The notes: a model not told the origin generated them from the sequence alone. Shown: positions 21,481-34,054, counted from the stretch's first letter. The stretch: 64,000 nucleotides of DNA from Folioceros fuciformis (GCA_049999805.1 JBNGIO010006119.1:40770-104769), one strand, 5' to 3'. Numbers and translations: made by a program.

Positions 21481-24400
21481 ATGAATCCATTGGACCTGCT
21501 CCGACCCATGATGCGAGGCTGGACTGTACCTCTGGCGATATTCGCCAGCACGTACTTGCTCTTCAGTCAGTTTCTCCTTCCCTCGCAGGTTTGCAGCTTT
21601 TGACAGCGGAATCCCTGCAATTTGAGGAGAAGCACTCAACTTGACTGTATGCCCAACGCCTGACCTGGCTGTGGCAGAAGGGGGAATGTGGGTTGCTTCC
21701 GTATGATCACTTTGTGGTGTTCAGCAAACGTGTTGTCACGCCTGGTGGAGTGATACCTGCCGGAGGTATTGAAGTAACTGGGTTGCACATGGTGGCAACA
21801 ACCCAATGAGGCGTGCTCGAATTTGTAAAGTCTGCTTTCACCCGTGGTCTTGCAGTGGAGGTGGAAAATGGGAGGATTGTGTCGGTAATCAAAAGACGTG
21901 AAGCACCAAAGCCGAGAGAAGGGCTCCATGTGCTTGACTATGGGAACGCAGTTGTGATGCCAGGCCTCATCGATGTGTAAGAGCTGCGTTTTGTTTCTAC
22001 AGAGGCAGAGCTGTCATCGCTGCCAGAGTTCTGAATGACGTGTTGTCGTGAAATTACAGGCATGTTCATTTGGATGAGCCGGGTCGTGAGGAGTGGGAAG
22101 GGTTTCTGACTGGGACACAAGCTGCTGCTGCTGGTGTGATTGTCGTGGAAATGTCTTACCCACGTTTCACTGATTGCCTGCTCTGAAGGAGACATTTTGC
22201 GGTAACGCATTTGTGGGTTCACAGGTGGAATAACGACCTTGGTGGACATGCCTTTGAATAGCTATCCTGCAACCACCACAGTGGAGGCTTTTGAGCTTAA
22301 GGTACGTTTCTTTCATGCTTTTCTGATACTGCTGCTATGTCTCGAAGGAAGTTTCGACTCAGCCAAGCAGTGATATTGACTTGGTGCGTGCCTTCACAAC
22401 ACCACTCATTTTGGTGGGCTAGCAGCTTCGAGCCGCAAAAGGAAAACTCGCTGTGGATGTAGGTTAGTACTCTACGCAGTACTCAGCCACTGTATCGAAG
22501 CCAAGAACTAAAAGATGTAGGCAAACATTTTGTTGTGTGGTCTGCTCTTTGTTCTGTGTTGCTGATCCCAAAGTGTACCTAAAGCTCCGTGGATCTGAGT
22601 ACTTCGTGGCTTCGTTGCCAGGCTTTTGGGGTGGCCTCGTTCCAGGAAATGCTGAGAACTTGACTGCTTTAGCTGAGCTTTTAGATGCCGGCGTTCTTGG
22701 ATTGAAGGTACATCTTCGGCAATGTTGTTTCTCTTGTCGTGTGAAGTTCTCTGAGTTCTGCAAATGAGACACGTACGAGGAACTGACAGATGCTGATCTG
22801 TGAAGTCGTTCATGTGCCCTTCAGGCATCAATGACTTCCCGATGACCACAGCTGCCCATATAAAGGTAAAAACATGCTTCCGGTGGATTTAGGACGGTCT
22901 GGATTATTTGGTTTCTGAAATTGCAGTCTACCGTACATGCCTGGTGCAGGCATCCTTGAATGTGCTTGCAAGATACGGACGTCCGATCTTGGTCCATGCT
23001 GAAGTCCCACTCGAAGAAGACGAGGGAGGAGCATCGGAAGGACGGTCCATGAGAGATAGCAGATCATATCAAACTTATCTTGACAGTAGGCCGCCTGCAT
23101 GGTTAGTTGTCATGTGCCCTTGAAATCCGTGTGTTGTATGTCTTTTCAATTGCGGCAGCCAAATTGCTCCACGCGATTACGCTCATCTCTCAGCGCGCGG
23201 ACAACGCACCAAGGGGCGTCGGAGACGACCACTGGAATCAAATGGCCGGTTTTGATGCATTCCAACCCTTCAGTTCCCAGTTCTTCAACTTGCGTCTGAG
23301 CTTGCAGGGAGCAACGAGCAGTCCAACAGCTGGTGGATGTAGCTGAAGCGACAGGAGTTGGAGGGTCGGCTGAAGGTGCTCACATCCACGTCGTCCACCT
23401 TTCAGATGCGGATGGCACCCTGGATCTCATCAAGGTACACGAAACCTCTCTTTGCAGTCTTTTCTGAACGGCAGTCACGGAAAAAGCTATGCGGTTTGGC
23501 AGGAGGCGAAGGCCAAGGGGTATGCTCTGACCGTCGAGACTTGCCCCCACTACCTGGCATTGGCTGCGGAGAACGTGACGGATGGGGACACAAGGTTCAA
23601 ATGCGCCCCGCCATTGAGGGCATCATCAAACAGGCTCAAGCTGTGGCATGCCCTGAAGGTGAGCCAACCATGCCATCCTCGTGACAGATCCACGATGTGA
23701 GTCAAGCTTGTCAGCGTTCGTAGTTTACGGGCGTCGTTATGGGTGCCCTGCAGGACGGCAGCATAGACCATCTCAGCTCCGATCATTCCCCCTCCACGCC
23801 GGAGCTGAAACTCCTCCAGGAAGGCGACTTCATGAAGGCATGGGGCGGCATCTCTTCTCTACAGGTCGGCCCCATCTCTCGGCCCGTCCGCTCTTGAGGG
23901 TTGCCCTGTCCCATACATGCCCTCGTCCCCGGCATGAAGCATGCTGCTTCTTTCACACGTGTGCAGCTGGTGCTCCCCATTACGTGGACCTTCGGGCAGC
24001 CACAAGGCATCACATTAGAGGAGGTCTCGGCCTGGTGGAGCAGCGCTCCTGCACAACTTGCCAAGTTGTCAAGAAAGGTGAAACCAACTTTATCCTCTTG
24101 TCCTCAGTTGCTGACTGGTGAAGTCGTCGTCTTACGTGCGACCGGTTCAACAACGATGCCCATCCCCAGGGCTCGATCGAGTTTGGGAAGGATGCAGATC
24201 TGGTAGTGTGGGATCCTGAAGCGTCATTCATCGTGGGCAACGAGTTCCAGCTTTTCCACAAGCATAAGGTCAGGGGCGCTGAGTGAGTCAGTGCCTTGAA
24301 GCTCACGGCCCATGGGCCTACCTGCTTCCCACCAACCTGACTAAGTAGGTGTGTGCTTCTCGCAGTTGACACCTTACTCGGGACTTCCTCTGTCGGGAAG

Positions 24401-24491
24401 GGTGATCTCCACCTTCGTCCGAGGCTCACAGGTGTTCAGCGAAGGCCACCACGGCAGCAGGCCCTGTGGAAGCCCCATCTTGGCCGTGTAG
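21481..24491 (+). CDS. ALN: Allantoinase
   Basis: Fifteen exons: 21481-21588, 21678-21765, 21856-21976, 22060-22133, 22225-22301, 22426-22462, 22622-22707, 22806-22865, 22950-23101, 23308-23434, 23503-23658, 23754-23864, 23967-24077, 24170-24268 and 24366-24491. They total 1,533 bases (510 residues), close to the known plant enzyme. The first exon encodes a hydrophobic signal or anchor ([20 protein letters not shown]). Amidohydrolase metal-site landmarks are HVHLDEPG, the lysine in [14 protein letters not shown] (carbamylated in the family), LVHAE, VVHLSD and SSDHSP. The enzyme opens allantoin to allantoate in the endoplasmic reticulum during purine catabolism and ureide nitrogen recycling. 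All donors are GT. The start was chosen because it begins the only exon with a signal sequence and joins in phase. Confidence 0.95.
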
Positions 24492-25951
24492 ATGGAAGGA
24501 ACATGCAGGGAATGTGAACGGTGTTGCTGCGAGCACAGCGCAGCCCGCAGCAGAGGGTGTAGATTATGTGCCACACACGCAGAGCTGGAAGACCAGATTT
24601 GTGCAGGTAAATTAAGAAGGAAAGGACAGGGAAGGTGAAAAAGCGGCTGGTGGGCTCTCCTCTGAGAGTGCGGGTGTTGCTGGCCGTCGTTGGTGACATG
24701 TGAAGGATGAATGGCTGGAGTAGGTGAAGACGGATTGCTGCCCAGACCAGTCGCTGGCAGCTAGCTGACTTGGCATCTTCTAGGGATGCACCAAGCATAG
24801 CGTTGGCATGGCGTCCCAGATTGGCGATGACGTGTTGGGATGCTCGGGCATCGTCCATGGCATCGGGCCTGCCTCCCACTCGCCCGCCTGTGTGAACGGG
24901 GTTCTCCATGTGGCCACCCCCGGTTGGTCGTGCAGTATATATTGTGATTTTTTGTGGTGGAGGAATTTCTTTTCTTTTTCTTTATTACGGGGGGCCTGGC
25001 CTTGTCATGGATGCCGCTGATGAGCGGAGTGGAGTGGAGTGCAGTGGATTTGTTTGTTGCCCCGCTGAGCAAGTCACGGGTGCCGCGGAAGCCGCTGCGC
25101 CCTCTTCCTCCTTCCTTCCTTGCCTTCCTCTGCGCCTCGGCCTCGGGAGGCTCTGCCGGTGCTGCTGCTGCCGCTGCCTCGGCTTGCGCTCCTCCTTCCT
25201 CGCCTGCCCCCACCGGCGCCATCGCCGTGCTGCAGGCCCGCCTCTGCCGCCTGCCCTGCCCTGTTTTTTGCCCCGGGCATTCCCCGTCTCCCAGCTTCGA
25301 TCTGCTCACCGGCGCTACGGTGGCTGCTTGCGAGTTCGCGGGACTAAGCTTGCGCGGCTCTGATCTGAGCCGGGCTTGCCTGCCAGGGGTTGCCAATTCC
25401 TGCGCTTCTTGCTTCCTTGTTCCAGGCTGCATGTTCCGTTTCTGTCCCCTCGGGGCCAGGGAGTCGAGCAGGTCGGAGTAGACCGGGAAGCGAGGGGACC
25501 GTCGCTTCCTGCCCTTGGCACCCGGCTTCCTTCCTTCTTGAATCTCGTTCCTTGAGCCGTGGCCGGTGATTCATCCTTGCGGCTTTGTTGCGTCTAGCCT
25601 TGACACGCTCTTGTGTAGCATCGGGAAGCCCTGGAGAGGTCGGGAAGCGGAAGTTGGTGATATTCTGGCACGCCTTGAAATGAATTCTCTAGTCTGATCG
25701 GCACTGGACTAGCACTGGGAGTACTGAATCATGGAGTTCGGCCCCCGGACATTGGTGCTTGAGGGGAGGTGTGCTGGCCGTGCGCGACAGCATGTCATGG
25801 ATGCCTCTGGGTTGCAGCCTCGGATCGTGTGCTTGGTTGAAGGCCGTGGACAGGGTTTGTCTGAAGGAATGTGACGCAGCCAGGAGCTGAGTTCGCCACT
25901 TAAGCGGAACCTGGGTTGGGCTCTCTCTATACTGTTACTCCAATTATAGCG
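24492..25951. other. intergenic / 5' leader, GC-rich
   Basis: Long but motif-free frames overlap on both strands at 24761-25481. They look like a by-product of the GC-rich sequence. TTATAG just before the ATG at 25952 looks like a splice acceptor, so a leader exon of the next gene may lie here. Confidence 0.45.
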
Positions 25952-28900
25952 ATGTCAAGGAAGTACATAGAGGCACGCAAGACTTTCAGCGGCCTAACCT
26001 CTGAGAGCGGCTCATCGGAAGATGCAATCGACATGAACGGGGAAAGGATCACGCTCACCCTCAAGTGCCCCGCGGCAGACAAGTTTCAAGGCGCCTCCTC
26101 TCCTACCTCCAGTTTGGGCAGACACTACCTCTCTCTCGGCCTGGCCGATCATGAAACAGGCCCCAAGAACCGGGCTGAGGGAGTGGAACGGTGTGACCTT
26201 GCCCTGGAGCGGCTCGCATATCCCAGCTCGGCTCCTACCGGCACCGACTTGCTATCTGTTGCTGAAGCTGGCAGTGAGCCAAATCCCTTCGGTTATCAGG
26301 CGTTGGCAACACAACGAAACCTGGAAGGTGAAGGGGCCAGGGAAGTGTCACCAGACAAGCATGCGGGAGAGGAAGGGGATGGTACTGCGTATGACACACC
26401 CGTCACGGGAACATTCTTTCTCTCCCGCACCAAGGGGGACTCTCGTGTTCCGGAGTCTGACTTTATGAATCTACGAAGGCACCGGCAGAGAAGCCCCGCT
26501 GCCGGCCAGCTTGTGGTGGCCCAGGAATCCGAGCAAGCTCCGTTCGCGCATGTGACGGGCTCGGAGGAAAGGCCCGCAGGGGTGACGGAGTATACATTCA
26601 TGGATGTCAAGAGCGCGTCGCAAGATTCGTGTCCCATGCTTTTCGGGCAGAAGCTCAGGCGCATACCGCCGGTGGAGAGCTCCGCTGGTAAGCAGGATGC
26701 TACAGTGGAGAAGGGGGATCAGCCCAGCCGCGCAACTGCGGCTGAGAGTGCGGATCTTGAAGGTCAGAATGTGCAACAGCTGAGCGGCCTGCCTGATATG
26801 GACACTTATCCTGGAGTGCAGGGTGCACCCGGAAAGAACCAGGATCTGAGCCCCGTCAGAGTTGATGCGGACACCGAGGCATCTAAAGAGTCATGTAGCA
26901 GGCCAGAGACGGGTGCTCCGTCGGGCTCGTCTTCGGTGCCTAAATCTGAGGCAGAGATCGTTGCTGGTAAAGATGAGGCTGCAAGTGGCGAGACGGAGGG
27001 AAAGGTCACGGAGCAGGTACTGGTGTCTGATAAGGCTGTGCTAAAGGAACCTGAGGTTGAGACTCCTTCGAAACCGAAAAACGAGGATCAACCTGCTCCT
27101 GTCAAACGGGTTGGGAGAATCATAAAGCTGCCAACGTCATTGGTCGGTGGCGGGAACTTTGATTTCGATGATAGGTATGTTGGGTATCCACAACCAGTCA
27201 TGCTTCTCGCCTGCACACTTGTTCCCTCTTTTGCATTTACCCTGTCGCCGGAAACTTGTATCATATTATCTCTTCTGCAGGTCCAGCTCCAGGAAGCGTG
27301 TCCGCACAGGATTTGACAGAGATTCGTTTGAGAGGGATCTTTCTAGGACAAGAGTGGCAAGAGACCGAGTAATTGCGAGAGAGCTTATCTCTGATTCCGA
27401 TGTCGATGATGAAGTATACGGTCAGGGCAGAAGCTTCGTCAAAGAAGAGGACATACCCAGGCACGGTCGGCGGGTGGAGTACTCACCTGGAATTTTCTTC
27501 ACAGATAGAAGCGATGATGGCAAGGTAGCCGGTGGTGGCCCTGGTCGAAGTGTGTTTAACCGTCTAGGTGGGGCGAACAACAGAGATACAGTGTTTGACA
27601 GGCTCATCTACAGGGGCCCTGACGACATGCAAGTCGGGGATAGAGACTATAAGACAGCACGGGACCGTCCCAATCAAGATGGAAGAGGATTTCTTTCTAG
27701 ACTTAGCAATCGGGGGATGCACACAGCAACTTATAGAGACAGAGATCATGAACCTTACCGCCAACATAGGGGTAGAGGTGGACCACATCATCAGGCAAGC
27801 CATGGTAGAGATCAGTACAGGTCGTCTGAGAAGCAGAACTATGGGCGCTCTTTTTCTGGCACCGACTTTTATACAGCAAGCCGTGACTTCGTTGTTGCCA
27901 ATGGCAAACTTCAACATTCGAGGAGTGCAAAACTATCTGGTTGGGACAGGTCTGTACAACGGTTGAGCCCTTTTGATACCACTGCAGATGGGGTGGGTAG
28001 ACGTTCCTGCTCTCCAGACGAGAGAACTTTCACTCGAAGCAGGAAACATGTAGTACACTCTCCTCCGTACCCGGCCTACCCGGCCCTATTGCAGCAAGCC
28101 AGGCAGAGCTCCTGCTCACCACCCCGTGAGACCACCTTCCATCGGACCTTCTCCCGTCATCCAGTAGCTGGGAAGTATGAAGTAGCAGCATCTTCAGATT
28201 TATACAGTCCCCATGATTTGGAACGCGGGCAGCAACGATCTCCTCAGCTATATCCAGAGGACCTGAGTGCTGGGAGGGGAGCATCTGCACGTGCAAGGCA
28301 TGAAGTATCTGAGGCAGCCGAGATGAGATCAGAACTGACAGACTACTGGGGTTCTGGGAAAACGTATACTGGGCTATCTGAAACTTCAGATCGCAGGAAC
28401 CATAGTGACGCCTCCGGCAGAGGGAGGGTTTCCACCTTGGAAGGCAACGTGGGAATGAAGGGGCACGTTGGACGACTGGAGGTCCATGAGGACGAAAAGC
28501 TTGTGGATTATCTGAAAGAGTTTGGCAATGACAGCAAGAATGGCAGACCTGGAAAACAGTCAACAAGCAAGGAATGGACTGGTCAGTCTGAGAATGGCTA
28601 CTCACCAGATGGGAGTACCAGAACCTTATATAATCTCAACTTTGGGACAGATCTTTCAGATGGTTTCGAATCAAGAAGGAACAAGGATGTTGTGAACAGA
28701 TCTGATCTTAGAATGGCCTGGGAACAACGAGAGTCCAGGCATGTCGCCACACGGACCAGGGATTTCACCTCTTCTGATGCTTGGCCTGAAGAGAGGCTGC
28801 AACTTGGAACGAACAGGTACCATGAGAAGGTATGTTATTGAAACATGAGATACAAGTGGTCAATTGAAACGCTACACGTTTCCACCACTTGTAAGGTTGG

Positions 28901-29101
28901 GAAAGAATGTCGGGGGATGATGGTTTCTAACTGATGTCTGTGGATAAAGACGATCACAGACAGAGCATACTTCAACAGGTAGCGGGAGTGTGTTGTTGTC
29001 CATCCGTTTCACCTTGTGTCAGCTTTGGTGAACATAGCACGTCACCAGTGTTTCTGAGCTCAGTTCGAAATCCTGGGAGTTTGGATCTGCTCAGAGAATG
29101 A
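25952..29101 (+). CDS. Large disordered protein of unknown function, Arg/Ser-rich
   Basis: Exons 25952-27174 and 27281-28829 are clear (407 and 516 codons joined through an AG|G codon). I propose two short 3' exons, 28950-28978 and 29023-29101, which end in NPGSLDLLRE and a TGA; together they give 959 residues in frame. The first half is acidic and Ser/Glu-rich, with a basic patch before the junction (VKRVGRIIKLPTSLVGGGNFDFDDR). The second half is rich in Arg, Ser, Gly and Tyr, and carries a twice-repeated motif (SVFNRLGG and TVFDRL). No folded domain is recognised. The composition suits an RNA- or chromatin-associated scaffold, but that is inference only. ATG 25952 was chosen because it directly follows a good acceptor-like site; the last two exons are tentative. 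Confidence 0.6.
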
Positions 29102-30114
29102 AAAACCGTACATGTCGGAAGGGTTCTCCACGTATGACTCATCCTCTTTGAACGTTGTCCGATTGTTACAAGGCTACCAGCGGGATGCAGCACGTGCTTG
29201 AAGATGACTGCCTCGAAAGTCTAATTGAACTGACGCCGAAGTAAAGACAGAGAAGCTGGACAAGCAGATGCGCAGCAGTGCGATGGTGGCTACCATTTTT
29301 CCGTTCTCTGGCAGAAGCAAGGTCAGTGCACAGGGTGCAAGTCAAGATGCCCCCATTTTTTTTCCCTCTGCCAACGGCATGCAGAATTTCGCGTCTCATC
29401 ACAACTATTGGGACAAACTGAGAAGTTTGACGGAGTTCCGTCTACTCTTCAATATGCACCTCAATCTCGTGACACAGAAATCGTTCTGTACCTGTAGAAT
29501 ACGTGCCCTGCGTTTAACACAACGAACCAACAATTCACACAGTAACAGAACCCAACCGGGGAACTCCGTAACGAGAACCATTTCAGGACACTGATTTCCG
29601 TCCTACCGGAATCGTGGATTCGCCCATCCCCAAACAATCCACCTGGAGATACTCAAAGAGGGGTCCGTGAATAGAAGTTGAAAATGTGAGACCCACTACA
29701 GAATTTGCTATCTCTACATCCAATTCTAGGCCAATCCTTGCAAAGTTCCACTTTATACCCTCGTGGCAGTGACTTGGAGAAGGGAGCATGAGGCGGACAT
29801 AGACGATTTGGTTGTAGGCCACAACTTCACAGCAACTGGACCCAGGGGTGAAAGAGGGAACTGGTGATCCGCGCCCTTCCCACGCCCACGCCGATCCAAG
29901 AGCCAAGTAGCTGCAGACCTTTTCCATGATCTGGATTCGAAAGGGCGGTGTGCTTGACCGTAGGAAACATCCTGCCAGCAAAACATGACACGTTACATTC
30001 AATCACACTGCTGGGCGATTTTTGACGCCATTGTCATGTTGCCACTTATTGGTGGACAATACCAGCCTGCAGTGCAGCAAACAAACTAACTAACCTCTTC
30101 TAAGATATCTTCTC
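29102..30114. other. convergent 3' region, no gene assigned
   Basis: This lies between the ends of the plus-strand disordered protein and the minus-strand SGF11 gene. A 139-codon minus frame at 29583-30002 is open and could be a further exon, but I see no family signature and no supported junction. Confidence 0.35.
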
Positions 30115-31127
30115 TCATGCAGAGACTTGGCACTGGCCACCTTGGAGTCTAGCACGACGGACCTGAAAGATGGACAATACAGCAATGGAGTAGGGTCATG
30201 ACCGTGCAGACAAGCCTCAAATCTGTTACAGGCTACTGACAGGCCGACACTTGCGCACCCCGCAAAAAATTGAACCAAGAAGTTGCCAAGCCGTGTAGTA
30301 AGCAGATGCAGCTAACCTTGTCTTCGTCTTCTTGGCCCTCATCAGATGTCTCATCGTTGAGCTCACCGACCCTTTGTGCTTCTTTCTGCATCTGCAACTT
30401 GTTGTAGGATCTGTTCCCGATGGAGCCAAGGGGAACAAGGGCGGTTCCATGTGAAGAACTAGGACTACTCCGGGATCTCTTTTGCTGTGGTACCTGGATG
30501 TTGTTCTTGACCGTCTTGAGCCGTGCTCTCCTACCCTGCGTGCGAGTCAAGTATGAGCAATGGCAATGGAGCACGGGCACGGGACAGGTTAGAGAGAAAC
30601 GACAAGACAAGACAAGACCAGGCCAGACCAGACCAGACCATGCCTTTAGCCTTTCCGTATCCTCCATTCCCTGTCTGAAAAACCTGTGCACTAAACCCAG
30701 AGCCCGCTTAGAACCCACACAACACCACACAGACTGTCTTGCCTGGCACCTAGGAGAGAAAAGAGACGTGGTGGTGGTTCCTGGCTGCCAAAACACCCAC
30801 CTTGCCCATGCACTTCTCCAGGTGCGGAGCAAAGCGGCCTGCCACAATGGACCGCCCGCAGTTCATGCAATCAAACGCGTCAGAGGCAATGGACGGATGC
30901 GTCTGCCCGAACACGTCCACTGCAGACTTGCTGCCGCCACTGTCCGCCCCTGCGCCACTGAACCCGGCCTCTCCCGCATCGTCCCGTTCTTTATCCGACG
31001 ACCGCGCGTCCTCCTCCTCCTCCACGTCCAGCCGGTAGTCGAACCCCAGACGGGCCGCTCTATGTGCCTCCGTTGCAACATCCGTGATCAAATAATCCAC
31101 CAGCTCCGTAAACAGAAAACTTGCTTC
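30115..31127 (-). CDS. SGF11: SAGA-associated factor 11 (SGF11/ATXN7L3-like), first exon not located
   Basis: Exons 31127-30801 and 30535-30317 are firm, both phase 0. A final 16-codon exon at 30162-30115, ending in TGA, is plausible. The N-terminal helix (FTELVDYLITDVATEAHRAA) matches the deubiquitinase-module assembly helix. It is followed by an acidic linker and the SGF11 zinc finger FDCMNCGRSIVAGRFAPHLEKCMGK with ligands C-C-H-C. A basic tail follows (RRARLKTVKNN). SGF11 tethers the H2B deubiquitinase module of SAGA to nucleosomes. The upstream exon with the start codon should lie between 31128 and about 32000 but cannot be picked by eye. The intron holds a GACAA/GACCA pentamer run (30601-30640). 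Confidence 0.85.
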
Positions 31128-31211
31128 CTGCGACACGCCACCAATGCCCACAAGAGCACCAAAGCTTCAGAGGCAAAAGTGCGGCAGCCGGCCCCAACCC
31201 ACAAACAGCTG

Positions 31212-31269
31212 CAGGCTCAGGCTCAGGCTAAGGCTCAGGCTCAGGGTCAGGCTCAGGCTCAGGTTCAGT

Positions 31270-31301
<32 letters not shown>

Positions 31302-31328
31302 AAGGATGAGGCTCAGGGTGAGGCTGGG
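31212..31328. repeat. hexanucleotide repeat (CAGGCT)n, about 19 units
   Basis: Near-perfect CAGGCT/AGGCTC units run for about 117 bases with scattered substitutions. They sit within the presumed first intron or promoter of SGF11. On the plus strand they would read as alternating Ala-Gln. Confidence 0.95.
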
Positions 31329-31602
31329 GGTGAGCTCAGCTGTCCTCTCATCTCATGCCAATCCATGTCATGTCAGATGATGGCATGTGCTCCCCCCTCC
31401 CCACCTCCTTGATGGCAGACCCCGCCTGCAACGATCCCTTCACCTCCTGCTCCTTCATGGAATGCCAGCCTGCTGTGCGACAGACGTGCAAACCCACGGT
31501 GAGACGCGCAACTCGATACGCGATACGGGATAGCCTGTGAGAGGGCAGGACCCGAGTGGGAGCCAGCAGCTGCCCCGAAAATCTGCTGCTGGCAATGATG
31601 AT

Positions 31603-31654
31603 GTCCTGGTCCTGGTCCTAGTCCTGGTCCTGGTCCTAGTCCTGGTCCTGGTCC
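31603..31654. repeat. hexanucleotide repeat (CCTGGT)n, about 8-9 units
   Basis: Units of GTCCTG with occasional CTAGTC variants run for 52 bases. No coding role is seen. Confidence 0.92.
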
Positions 31655-32587
31655 AGGGCCTGCTGCCAGTGCGGGGGCCGTTGAGGCAACTGGCCGGTAG
31701 GAGGTTATTCCCTCCCTCTTTACCGTCGTCTCTACAAACCGCCTTATAACCTAGCTACGTACACTAGTGTCCAGTAGTACTCTACAGTAATAATATCCTC
31801 TCTGTTTTTCATTACTCCTCCTTCCCCTAAAATCCAGCCCCTGCCCTTCCCTCTGCCCACCATCATGTGCGGTTCCGGCACCAAGTACTGCTACTCACAC
31901 ACTTCCATCCCATCATCGCTCCGGTCCTCCCTTCCCCGATGCATGTATACAGTACAGTGTGTATCACACCCACACCCTCCGTCACCCAAACGCGCCAATT
32001 GCCTCGCCCCATATCTTGAAAATTCCATCCGCTCCACCGCTCTCCCCGTCGCACCACCCAGCTTCGTCTCCACCCGCCACGCCACTCCCTCGATCAACTC
32101 GCCTGCATTGCCATTTCCACTGCGACTGCGTCTGCGTCTGATGAAGTGCCAGGAGTGCGTTTCGGACAGCGTCTCTCATCTTCCACGGTTTGATCGTTCT
32201 CCCTCTCTCCGTGAACCAACTCTGCATGCTCCTCCCTCGGGCTGCTGGGCACACTGAAGCGTGAAGCGTGTGCCTCATGACGCAGGGGGGAGCTTCAAGG
32301 ACGCTACGTTAACTGCTATGCATCCCTGTATTACGGTACACCAGCCCAGCTGCAGCTCTCCTGCTCCTCATGGCGTTCTTGATCTTTGCTACTGTACATG
32401 AACGATGTCATGCATGCATGTAGTTTGGTGCCAGCGTGAGGGGGGCAAATCTTGGGTATGGACTCCGCTGCAGATCAGTCATGCACTTCTCGGCTGACAT
32501 CCCCGGTTTCGGCTGTGGGCAGACGGGGGCCCTCAGGATGAGATATCTCAGAGCCTCAACAAGGAGGAGAGCGGATTTAGGAAGCTG
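31655..32587. other. intergenic, no gene seen
   Basis: It may contain the unlocated first exon of SGF11 (minus) and leader sequence for the following plus-strand frame. That frame is open back to about 32496 and has an acceptor-like CCCTCAG before 32553. Confidence 0.35.
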
Positions 32588-32636
32588 ATGCGGGCGCAGT
32601 ATGAGCCCGAGCACGAGCCCGAGCACGAGCACGAGC

Positions 32637-32679
<43 letters not shown>

Positions 32680-34054
32680 TGCCGAGGTTGAGAAGGGGGA
32701 GGAAGTCTTGAATTACGGGAGGCTCAGGGAGGCGCCTTTGATGAAGGCGGGGGCTCGGAGGGACCGGCACTCGGCGCTCAGGAGCCTAGGGCTGGTGACC
32801 AGAGACGGGGAGCGGAGGCCGTTTCGAGGCCATTTCTGCCGCCTGGTCCTGAGCCAGGAGTACGAGGTGGACGGCTGGGACTCGCAGCGGGGGCTCTTGC
32901 GGATCAATTCCCGCTACACGCTGTCTCTGCGGCCGGAGGTGGTGGGCGCCTTCATGGGTATCGACTTCACGGGTCCCGTTCCCGAGCAGCGCGCGGCCCA
33001 GGACAGGTTCCGGGAGCTGGAGCGCTACATTGTGCAGCAGCCGCGGACATGCAGGAACGTGCCGGCTCGGGCGCCGTCCCTGTCCAAGGGTCTGGCCGCG
33101 GACTGCCTCGAGCCCAGGCTTCGGGACTATATCAGGATGCGCAGGCCCGGGCTGGGATTCACCAACCCGGACCGCCAGCTCGCGCACACTCAAGTGTTCG
33201 CCTTCAAGGAGGAGCTCTACTCCAACAAGCGCTTCGACTGGGTGTCCACCAGGATCATCCGGATCGAGAACGTGCTAGACCAGGCCATCGGGCGCAGGTG
33301 CCGTCTCTCGGAGTCGCTCAGGGAGTTCCTGCTGCGGTATGTGGAGGAGGCCATGGATTACTTCTTCGAGGTGAGGGGAGACGCGGAGGTGGTGCATGCC
33401 GCCCCGATCCTGGGCCTGGAGCAGGGTGTGGGAAGCGTCGTCACTGGTAGGCGAGGGAAGGAGCTGCAGCAGCAGCAGCAGCAACACGGATATGGGTCGG
33501 GTCCTGGTCCCGGTGCTGGAACGAGGAAGCGTGTGGGAAGGCCCGCTAGCGTTGTGGGTCGGGAGATGGGGGAAGCTTGGGAGGGGAGGAACAAGATGCC
33601 CAAGATCGAAGTCGCCGACGAGGAGTTTGTCCATGTCCCGGTCCAACTGCTGCAGCCTGAGATCGAGAGTAATTCCGTGCTTGTGACTGGGAAGCGGGAA
33701 CAGGAGGAGGCTTGCGAGTTGCTCAAGCGCGTGGAGGGCTTGGAGAGGAACGTCGAGTTGGAGAAGGCCAGGTGGGCAGACATTCTGAATAGAATTTCAG
33801 CCTTAGAGCAGCACCGAGATCCGGAGTACAGTAGTGAGAAGAGGGAAATCGAAAGGGAAAGGACGGAGCTCATGGCCGTGACAGACCTGCACGATGACTT
33901 AAGGTCAAGGGATCAGGATGCCGAAACGAATTCCACCAGGTTGGGCAGATTTATGGAAGCCATGAAAACCATGGTCAGCCCCGCGCTTTTCTTCGGGACT
34001 CGGAACGGGAGAAAGGCTTGTCACGTGGTTACAGCGTCCCTGAATAGATCATAG
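32588..34054 (+). CDS. Orphan protein with Glu-Pro/Glu-His repeat and coiled coil
   Basis: ATG 32588 opens 488 codons. Residues 5-31 are an EPEH/EPEP dipeptide tract encoded by a GAGCCC hexamer repeat. Residues about 50-270 look like a folded globular region (HFCRLVLSQEYEVDGW, TQVFAFKEELYSNKRFDWVSTRI). A Gln run (CAG repeat) and a Gly-Pro stretch follow, then a coiled coil at about 370-450 (ELLKRVEGLERNVELEKARW). I do not recognise the family. The frame is open upstream of the ATG to about 32496, with a plausible splice acceptor before GATGAGATATC, so the real N-terminus may come from an upstream exon. Codon content resembles neighbouring genes. It could be a lineage-specific protein or a domesticated mobile-element protein. 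Confidence 0.55.
32601..32682. repeat. in-frame hexanucleotide repeat (GAGCCC/GAGCAC)n
   Basis: About 13 units of GAGCCC or GAGCAC lie in frame in the orphan gene, encoding Glu-Pro and Glu-His pairs. Multiples of six keep the frame when the tract changes length. Confidence 0.95.

Noticed and set aside
24761-25481. Overlapping long frames on both strands as genes
   Set aside because: GC-rich composition opens several frames at once; no motif, no start context and no splice support.
29583-30002. 139-codon minus frame as a gene or SGF11 exon
   Set aside because: No family resemblance and no in-phase junction that I could establish; a short exon at 30115-30162 fits SGF11 better.
31212-31412. 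Ala-Gln repeat protein on the plus strand
   Set aside because: It is a translation of a hexamer microsatellite inside the SGF11 upstream region, without other coding signal.
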